A stretch of DNA of 64,000 bases from an uncultured Lachnospiraceae bacterium (GTDB lineage: Bacteria > Bacillota > Clostridia > Lachnospirales > Lachnospiraceae), in assembly GCA_947164605.1 (NCBI GenBank), contig CAMUXE010000005.1:62001-126000 (forward strand). Reading direction: 5' to 3'. The first letter of the stretch is position 1; every line of letters begins with the position of its first letter. Positions 58,740-64,000 of the stretch are shown here, in pieces. A program made the position numbers and the translations under genes. The notes beneath the pieces were generated by a model. It was not told where the DNA came from, ran no database searches, and saw nothing but the letters and a program-made list of their open reading frames with translations.

Positions 58740-59810
58740 TTAGTTCTCCTCAGCATAATCATCATTGTCAAGAGCCTTGATGCTAAGGCTGATCTTCTTG
58801 TCAGCTTCGTTCAAATCAACAACCTTTGCTGTGATTTCCTCACCTACTGAAAGAACATCTGATGGCTTATCAACGTGATCACGAGAGATCTGTGATACGT
58901 GAAGAAGAGCATCAATGCCATCCTCAAGCTGAATGAAAGCACCGAAATCTGTCATACGAGCTACCTTACCAGTAACTACTGTACCTACAGCATACTTCTC
59001 AATAGCAGCATTCCATGGGTTCTGGTCTGGATACTTAACTGAAAGAGCGATCTTCTCACCATTGATTTCCTTGATGAAGCACTTTACAGAATCTCCAACC
59101 TTGTATAACTTCTTAGGGCTCTCTGTTCTTCCCCATGACATCTCAGAGATGTGAAGAAGACCATCAACACCACCGAGATCGATGAAAGCACCGAAATCAG
59201 TAACGTTCTTAACTGTTCCTTCGATTGTATCACCTTCGTTGATCTTTGAAAGAAGCTCTTCTCTAGCCTTTGCCTTGTCAGCAACGATAAGCTGCTTTCT
59301 ATCACCAATGATTCTTCTCTTCTTTGGATTGTACTCTGTGATGAGGAATGTGATTTCCTTATCCTTGTACTCGTTAAGATCCTTAACGAACATATCTGAA
59401 AGAAGACTAGCTGGGATGAAGACTCTTGTCTCATCAACCATAACTCCAAGTCCACCCTTCATGATCTGTGTAACTGTTGCTGTGATAGGAGTCTTATTCT
59501 CGAAAGCCTCCTCAAGCTTCTTGTTACCCTGCTCAGCGATAAGTCCTCTTCTAGAAAGGATAACCTGACCATCACCGTCGTTAACCTTACGAACCTTAGC
59601 TTCCATCTCGTCACCAACGTTAACAACGCTAGTAAGATCTACTGAAGGATCTGATGAATACTCGTTTCTAGTGATGATACCATCTGCCTTATAGCCAATG
59701 TTAAGAATGATCTGATCAGGCTTAACATCTATAACTGTACCAGTAACTACCTCTCCTGTATGAATTTGCTTAATTGATTCCTCTAACATCTGTGCAAAAG
59801 TCTCTGACAT
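58740..59810 (-). CDS. rpsA: 30S ribosomal protein S1 (four S1 domains)
   Basis: RNA-binding S1 family protein. 356 residues with four S1 repeats at about 18-90, 105-170, 187-257 and 273-345: VVTGTVIDVKPDQIILNIGY, EGTVKNVTDFGAFIDLGGVD and VTGKVARMTDFGAFIQLEDG. Firmicute S1 proteins of this length are associated with translation or mRNA binding rather than the full six-domain E. coli S1. ATG 59810 has GGAGG nine bases upstream. Overlaps ispH by 41 bases in another frame; in many clostridia the two are fused. Confidence 0.95.
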   Translation of the reverse strand: MSETFAQMLEESIKQIHTGEVVTGTVIDVKPDQIILNIGYKADGIITRNEYSSDPSVDLTSVVNVGDEMEAKVRKVNDGDGQVILSRRGLIAEQGNKKLEEAFENKTPITATVTQIMKGGLGVMVDETRVFIPASLLSDMFVKDLNEYKDKEITFLITEYNPKKRRIIGDRKQLIVADKAKAREELLSKINEGDTIEGTVKNVTDFGAFIDLGGVDGLLHISEMSWGRTESPKKLYKVGDSVKCFIKEINGEKIALSVKYPDQNPWNAAIEKYAVGTVVTGKVARMTDFGAFIQLEDGIDALLHVSQISRDHVDKPSDVLSVGEEITAKVVDLNEADKKISLSIKALDNDDYAEEN

Positions 59811-60645
59811 TAGTGTAAACCTCCTCGATAATTTTGTTTGGGGTCGATGCCCCGGCTGTAATACCTATGCACTCTGCAGTTCCCAAACTTTTCAAGTCAA
59901 GGTCACTTACCGTCTGAATTAGAAAAGTGTTCTCGCACTCATTCTTACAGATCTCATACAGTTTTCTAGTGTTCGAACTGCTGCGGCCACCAATAACAAT
60001 CATGGCATCAGCGTCCCTGGCGATTTCTCTTGCTTCTGTCTGTCTTTCCTCAGTTGCATTACAAATTGTATTACGAATGATACTATTGTAACCTTTTTTG
60101 TCAATAATTTCAACTAAAACTTGAAATTTATTTAAGTTAAAAGTAGTCTGAGACACGATAACAAGAGGCTTATTAGGGTCCAAGTTCAGTGTTTGTGCCT
60201 GTTCAGGGCTATTGATAACATAGGCTTTGCCTGAAACCCAGCCCACAATGCCTTCTACTTCGGGATGTTTCTCGTCACCTATTATGACTATCTGCTTGCC
60301 GGCCTTGCTCTCTTCCTCGACAATTCTATGAATCTTCAGGACAAATGGGCAGGTTGCATCCACTATGTCAACCCCCCTCTTCTCAAGCTCTTCATATACA
60401 TTCCTGGAAACGCCATGAGATCTAATTATAACTGTAGATGCCTCGTCAAGTCTTTGGTCATCTGCACCATCCACAACATAGACCTTTCTGGCTTCTAAAT
60501 CCTTCACAACCTCCTCGTTGTGAATAATTGGTCCATATGTATAGACAGAGTCCTTGCTGCTCTCCTCATAAACCCTGTCAACCGCCTTTTTAACTCCAAA
60601 GCAAAATCCTGCAGATTTGGCAAGGATAATTTTCTTTTCAGCCAT
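59770..60645 (-). CDS. ispH: 4-hydroxy-3-methylbut-2-enyl diphosphate reductase
   Basis: Last step of the MEP isoprenoid pathway, 4Fe-4S enzyme making IPP and DMAPP. 291 residues. The three cluster cysteines are in SAGFCFGVKKAV (about residue 15), DATCPFVLKIH and RNTICNATEERQ. RPR-like IIRSHGVSRNVYEEL and GGRSSSNTRKLYEICKN are also conserved. Product DMAPP also feeds MiaA. Overlaps rpsA, follows cmk by three bases. Confidence 0.97.
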   Translation of the reverse strand: MAEKKIILAKSAGFCFGVKKAVDRVYEESSKDSVYTYGPIIHNEEVVKDLEARKVYVVDGADDQRLDEASTVIIRSHGVSRNVYEELEKRGVDIVDATCPFVLKIHRIVEEESKAGKQIVIIGDEKHPEVEGIVGWVSGKAYVINSPEQAQTLNLDPNKPLVIVSQTTFNLNKFQVLVEIIDKKGYNSIIRNTICNATEERQTEAREIARDADAMIVIGGRSSSNTRKLYEICKNECENTFLIQTVSDLDLKSLGTAECIGITAGASTPNKIIEEVYTNVRDFCTDVRGIN

Positions 60646-60648
60646 AAA

Positions 60649-61317
60649 TTAATTCTTCTTCTCCTCAATAAGCTTGATAATTGCTCCAACTACGGCATCG
60701 ATATCCATGTCAGAAGTGTCAAGCAAAACTGCATCGTCAGCCTGTTTAAGTGGAGATATTTCTCTGTGCATATCTGCATAATCTCTGTCAGCTATATCCT
60801 TCTTGATAAGATCCAAATCGCAATCCTGACCCTTTTCCTTAAGCTCGTCAAATCTTCTCTTAGCTCTTGTGTCCACACTTGCTGTCAGATAGATTTTCAA
60901 GAATGCATCAGGTAAAACAACAGTGCCTATATCTCTGCCATCCATAATCACATCACAAGACTTGGCAATTTTTCTCTGGAGTTCAACTAACTTGCTGCGA
61001 ACAGCCCCATACTTTGATGTCTTTGATGCCATCTTACCAGTCTGCTCTAATCTCAACTTATCTGTCACGTCAGCTGAGTTCAAAAAAACATGCTGAAGGC
61101 CATCTATATGCTTGAGCTCAATATCAACCTCATCTACATGTTCATTAATCTCATTTTCATCATCTGGGTTTACACCCTTTTCGTCAAAGTATACTGCCAT
61201 AGCCCTATACATGGCGCCTGTATCAATATAAGTATAGCCAAGCTGCTTAGATACAATTTTAGCTATTGTGCTCTTTCCTGCTCCAGCAGGTCCATCGATT
61301 GCTATTGAATAACTCAT
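60649..61317 (-). CDS. cmk: Cytidylate kinase
   Basis: Phosphorylates CMP and dCMP. 222 residues. P-loop IDGPAGAGKSTIAKIVSKQL, YIDTGAMYRAM, MDGRDIGTVVLPDAFLKIYL and ASVDTRAKRRFDELKEKGQ. Part of the BaiN-like-cmk-ispH-rpsA run; cmk-ispH-rpsA is a standing clostridial cluster. Start ATG 61317. Confidence 0.97.
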   Translation of the reverse strand: MSYSIAIDGPAGAGKSTIAKIVSKQLGYTYIDTGAMYRAMAVYFDEKGVNPDDENEINEHVDEVDIELKHIDGLQHVFLNSADVTDKLRLEQTGKMASKTSKYGAVRSKLVELQRKIAKSCDVIMDGRDIGTVVLPDAFLKIYLTASVDTRAKRRFDELKEKGQDCDLDLIKKDIADRDYADMHREISPLKQADDAVLLDTSDMDIDAVVGAIIKLIEEKKN

Positions 61318-61339
61318 TTTAATCCTCCATTGCTATGTC

Positions 61340-62608
61340 TTATTCCAAATAACTTCCAGCTGCATAGCCAGTTGACCATGCCACCTGAAGGTTAAATCCA
61401 CCTGTAAACGCATCAATATCAAGCATCTCACCGGCAAAGTACAAGCCCTTTATCTTCTTGGCTCTCATTGTCTTAGGATCTATTTCCTTGACGCTGATAC
61501 CACCCTGAGTGATAATTGCCTCCCTAAAATCATGAAGCTTTACACAGGTATACTGCATATCCTTGATAAGGCTCACCAACCTAAGTCTCTCCTCATGGGT
61601 TATCAAATTTACCTTCTTGTCTGGTGCAATACCAGAAAGTTTGATAACTATAGGAATCATTTTCCTTGGAAGAAGAGAATCAATCGAATTTCTGAAATCC
61701 TTATTCATCTCATCCTTAAAATCACGCAGTATTCTCTGATCCAACTGATCATAAGAAAGTGAAGGCTTCATATCCAGGTGAAGTATAAGTTCCTTCTCCT
61801 CTAGTTTCTTACCAATCTTGCTTGAGCATGACAAGATAAGGGGACCACTCATGCCATCGGCGGTATATACAAGCTCACCGAATCCAGAGTAGAGTTCCTT
61901 TTTGCCATCCTTGACGCTGACTCCAACATTCTTAAGGCTAAGTCCCTCTAGTTCACGGATATAATCCTCCTTAAAGCTTATAGGAACCAGAGCTGGTCTT
62001 GTTGCAGTCACCTTAAGGCCGAGTTTTTCAGCTATTTGAAGTCCCAGTCCATCTGAGCCAGTAACTTGGTATGACTTGCCACCGCAGGCAAAAATTACAA
62101 CGTCTGCCTCTAGTCTTTTTTCTTTCTTGCTTGAATCAAGCACCTTGATTGCCACAAGCCTTGCCTGAACTTTTTTATCTTCCTCGCAAGAATAGCTCTC
62201 AGTCTCAACTCCTGTAACCAGCGTATTGTACTCAAGCTTTACCCCGCGGTCTCTCATCATCTTATCAAGAGTTCTGATAACATCAGAAGAATGGTCAGAG
62301 ACAGGGAAAACTCTGTTTCCCCTCTCAACCTTAATTTCAAGTCCTTCATCCTCAAACATTTTCATAAGATCGTGGTTATTGAATGCAGAGAAGGCACTCA
62401 TCATAAACTTGGGATTACTGACAATATTGGCCAGAAGCTGATCTGAATCACAGGCATTAGTCAAGTTGCATCTGCCTTTTCCTGTTATATAAATCTTCTT
62501 ACCAGATTTCTCATTTCTCTCAAGGACTGTAACATTATGTCCCATTTCAGCCGCTCTGATAGCAGCCATCATTCCGGCTGCACCGGCACCAACTACATAA
62601 ACTTTCAT
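61340..62608 (-). CDS. HI0933/BaiN-like flavoprotein, second copy
   Basis: 422 residues. FAD site VYVVGAGAAGMMAAIRAAEM at the N-terminus, ITGKGRCNLTNACDSD, and C-terminal GEMLDIDAFTGGFNLQVAWS. Same family as 19128-20399 but clearly divergent. This copy, next to cmk, is in the location usual for clostridia and is probably the ancestral one. Substrate unknown. Confidence 0.88.
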   Translation of the reverse strand: MKVYVVGAGAAGMMAAIRAAEMGHNVTVLERNEKSGKKIYITGKGRCNLTNACDSDQLLANIVSNPKFMMSAFSAFNNHDLMKMFEDEGLEIKVERGNRVFPVSDHSSDVIRTLDKMMRDRGVKLEYNTLVTGVETESYSCEEDKKVQARLVAIKVLDSSKKEKRLEADVVIFACGGKSYQVTGSDGLGLQIAEKLGLKVTATRPALVPISFKEDYIRELEGLSLKNVGVSVKDGKKELYSGFGELVYTADGMSGPLILSCSSKIGKKLEEKELILHLDMKPSLSYDQLDQRILRDFKDEMNKDFRNSIDSLLPRKMIPIVIKLSGIAPDKKVNLITHEERLRLVSLIKDMQYTCVKLHDFREAIITQGGISVKEIDPKTMRAKKIKGLYFAGEMLDIDAFTGGFNLQVAWSTGYAAGSYLE

Positions 62609-62644
62609 ATAAATTCTTTAGTATTCTTTTCTTAAATCTGATAC

Positions 62645-63262
62645 TTACTCGTTATCGATAAAGAGTTCCCTGAAGTAAGGAAGTTCCTCAGCCCAAGCAG
62701 TAAACTCTCTCCACTCATCAAGCTTGTGATTCTTTCTTGAATAGTACATATTAGCCAAGTTCTCATAGTTAAATGTGCATGTTCTCATCTGATTATAAGA
62801 CTCTGGAAGCAACTGTATAAGATCGTACCAATACTTTTTATCCTTAGTCTCAACAAACTTGAGTCTAATCTGCTCAAGATTCTCAATTACGTACTCCATA
62901 ACCTTCTTAGCCTCATCAGTCATGTGATCTGTGCTAAAATCAGACATTTCAAAAGGCTTTGAGTGAATTTTGTGCATAGTACTTGTTGAATTTGCCACTG
63001 TGCCAACCTTATAGGTATCATACTCCTTCCACCAATAAATAGGTGCAGTGATATCTACAGACACAAAAATCATTCTGACAAATTTTCTGTGATCATGACC
63101 AGCTTTAGTAAGTCTCTTAGCTAGATCAAGGTCGTTTGGACCAAAGTGGAACTGGTCATCCTCATAGTATGAGTCCATTCTTGCCCAACTGTTAAGAGGA
63201 TTTCTAGCTCCTCTCATAGCATTTTCAAAATTCATAACGCTCAAACGTTCAAATTTAATCAT
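62645..63262 (-). CDS. ThyX-fold protein with altered active-site signature
   Basis: About 205 residues from ATG 63262 (GGAG six bases upstream). Reads along its whole length like flavin-dependent thymidylate synthase ThyX: LAKRLTKAGHDHRKFVRMIF followed by VSVDITAPIYWWKEY matches the ThyX strand before the signature, and LLPESYNQMRTCTFNYENLA then RKNHKLDEWREF matches its C-terminal R/H region. Where ThyX has RHRxxSxNExSxRY, this protein has DTYKVGTVANSTSTMHK (82-98). The two Arg and the His of RHR are replaced. Thymidylate synthase activity is therefore doubtful. Assignment is from remembered family patterns; a profile search would settle it. Confidence 0.7.
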   Translation of the reverse strand: MIKFERLSVMNFENAMRGARNPLNSWARMDSYYEDDQFHFGPNDLDLAKRLTKAGHDHRKFVRMIFVSVDITAPIYWWKEYDTYKVGTVANSTSTMHKIHSKPFEMSDFSTDHMTDEAKKVMEYVIENLEQIRLKFVETKDKKYWYDLIQLLPESYNQMRTCTFNYENLANMYYSRKNHKLDEWREFTAWAEELPYFRELFIDNE

Positions 63263-63282
63263 ATTAATCTCCATTAAAAATA

Positions 63283-64000
63283 TTACAGGCTGAGTCTCTT
63301 TTCATGGCTTGATCTTGAGAAAATCATAAACATTGGGAATATCTCAAGTCTACCAGTCAACATTGTCAAAGAAAGTAAAAGCTGAACCCAGTCATCATAT
63401 ACAGAAAAATTAGACATAGGTCCAATAGCTGAAAATCCTGGTCCAATGTTATTAAAGCAGGAAAGAACTGCTGTCAAATTGGTAGTAAAGTCCTGATTAT
63501 TCAATGAAATCAGAAGAGTCACAATACATATAATCAGGAAATATGTACACACATACACTCTTGTAGCTATCAAGGTCTCTTTCTCAACCTTCTTGCCGTC
63601 AAGTCTAACTATAGAGATATGTCTAGGATCCATAATATGCTTAAGTTCTGTAAAAAAGCTCTTTACAACCATAACCACACGGCAGACCTTCATACCACCA
63701 CCAGTTGAGCCTGAGCAGGCGCCAACTATCATAAGAAGTATCAGGACATGTTTGGAGTATTCAGGCCACTGGTTAAAATCTACAGTTGCAAATCCAGTTG
63801 TGGTGATAATACTCGCAACTTGGAAGAAAGAATACCTAAAAGCCTGACCAGCACTTGGAAGGGTATGCATAATATTGGCCATGATAGTGATTGTCGAGAA
63901 GGCTATAAAACCAAAATACCACCATACTTCTTCAATTCTGAATGCATCCTTGACCTTCTTAATCAGAATAAGGAAATAGACATTAAAATTAACTCCGAAA
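63283..64000 (-). CDS. trkH: TrkH/KtrB-type potassium uptake protein, 5' part outside window
   Basis: Channel subunit of a Trk/Ktr K+ uptake system. The frame is open to the right edge (reads GVNFNVYFLILI before the first internal Met), so the 5' part lies outside. Seen: FFQVASIITTTGFATVDFNQ (selectivity-filter region), GACSGSTGGGMKVCRV, AVLSCFNNIGPGFSAIGPMS and the end MLTGRLEIFPMFMIFSRS. The cytosolic TrkA partner is not in the window. The ThyX-like gene begins 20 bases after its stop. Confidence 0.95.
   Translation of the reverse strand, partial: FGVNFNVYFLILIKKVKDAFRIEEVWWYFGFIAFSTITIMANIMHTLPSAGQAFRYSFFQVASIITTTGFATVDFNQWPEYSKHVLILLMIVGACSGSTGGGMKVCRVVMVVKSFFTELKHIMDPRHISIVRLDGKKVEKETLIATRVYVCTYFLIICIVTLLISLNNQDFTTNLTAVLSCFNNIGPGFSAIGPMSNFSVYDDWVQLLLSLTMLTGRLEIFPMFMIFSRSSHEKRLSL

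Noticed and set aside
63283-63882. trkH as a 199-residue complete protein starting at 63882
   Set aside because: The frame stays open to the window edge with TrkH-like sequence, so that Met is internal.
1-64000. Prophage, transposon or genomic island
   Set aside because: No integrase, transposase, phage structural genes or attachment-like repeats; gene content is core-like throughout.

Overview
The window is a gene-dense, AT-rich stretch of a Clostridia-type Firmicute chromosome, most likely a Lachnospiraceae member. Pointers are the GerW/YtfJ plus DUF2953 sporulation-type pair, Asp23 plus FakA-like DAK2, DUF815 ATPase, an rnfCDGEAB operon with NusG-domain-II and Gx-transporter neighbours, a cmk-ispH-rpsA cluster, an MreB variant of a divergent type, and strong AGGAGG ribosome sites. 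I count 61 protein genes; only three (a glycosyltransferase, a YprB-like nuclease and ylmH) lie on the + strand. No rRNA, tRNA, CRISPR, insertion sequence or prophage was seen. No gap between genes exceeds about 230 bases.

1-4895: envelope unit radC-mreB-mreC-mreD-PBP2 (PBP2 runs off the left edge), read leftwards from a promoter at about 4867-4895. 4878-17376: tRNA modification and repair block, proB-hypothetical-fthC-proA-miaB-mutS-mutL-miaA-PLP lyase, with genes touching or overlapping. 17447-26896: two FAD proteins, ybeY, phoH, rpsU, alaS and a membrane MutS-like ATPase; rpsU has its own promoter and terminator. 26886-33128: deoD, a small unknown, recG, yqeY, fakA-like, asp23-like, rpmB. 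33233-37999: gerW, DUF2953, two unknown proteins, a small leucine-rich-repeat protein and a lytic transglycosylase. 38117-46701: DUF815 ATPase-ruvA-ruvB-zapA-U32 peptidase-FtsW/RodA-PbpA, apparently one long operon whose promoter carries a LexA-like site. 46928-48229: a solitary + strand glycosyltransferase with a consensus promoter and terminator. 48290-54494: Gx transporter, NusG-II protein and the six-gene Rnf operon. 54641-58547: YprB-like nuclease, orphan cheR, ylmH, orphan LrgA and a SprA-like metal-site protein. 58740-64000: trkH (cut by the right edge), a ThyX-like protein, BaiN-like flavoprotein, cmk, ispH, rpsA.

How the genes work together: the window links cell-wall elongation (MreBCD, PBP2), division or spore wall synthesis (ZapA, FtsW/PbpA), DNA repair (MutSL, RecG, RuvAB, RadC), translation and RNA maturation (AlaS, S1, S21, L28, YbeY, MiaA, MiaB) and ion-motive ferredoxin oxidation (Rnf). 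The observations most worth a second look are: a ThyX-fold protein that appears to have lost the RHR substrate/flavin signature (62645-63262); a LexA-like box overlapping the -35 of the DUF815-ruvAB-cell wall operon; a ribosome-binding site separated from its start codon by a hairpin in front of the DUF815 gene; an in-frame perfect DNA duplication inside the mutL linker; and a small SprA-like protein next to an operator-like inverted repeat. Everything here comes from reading the sequence and from memory of the families; no database search was run.
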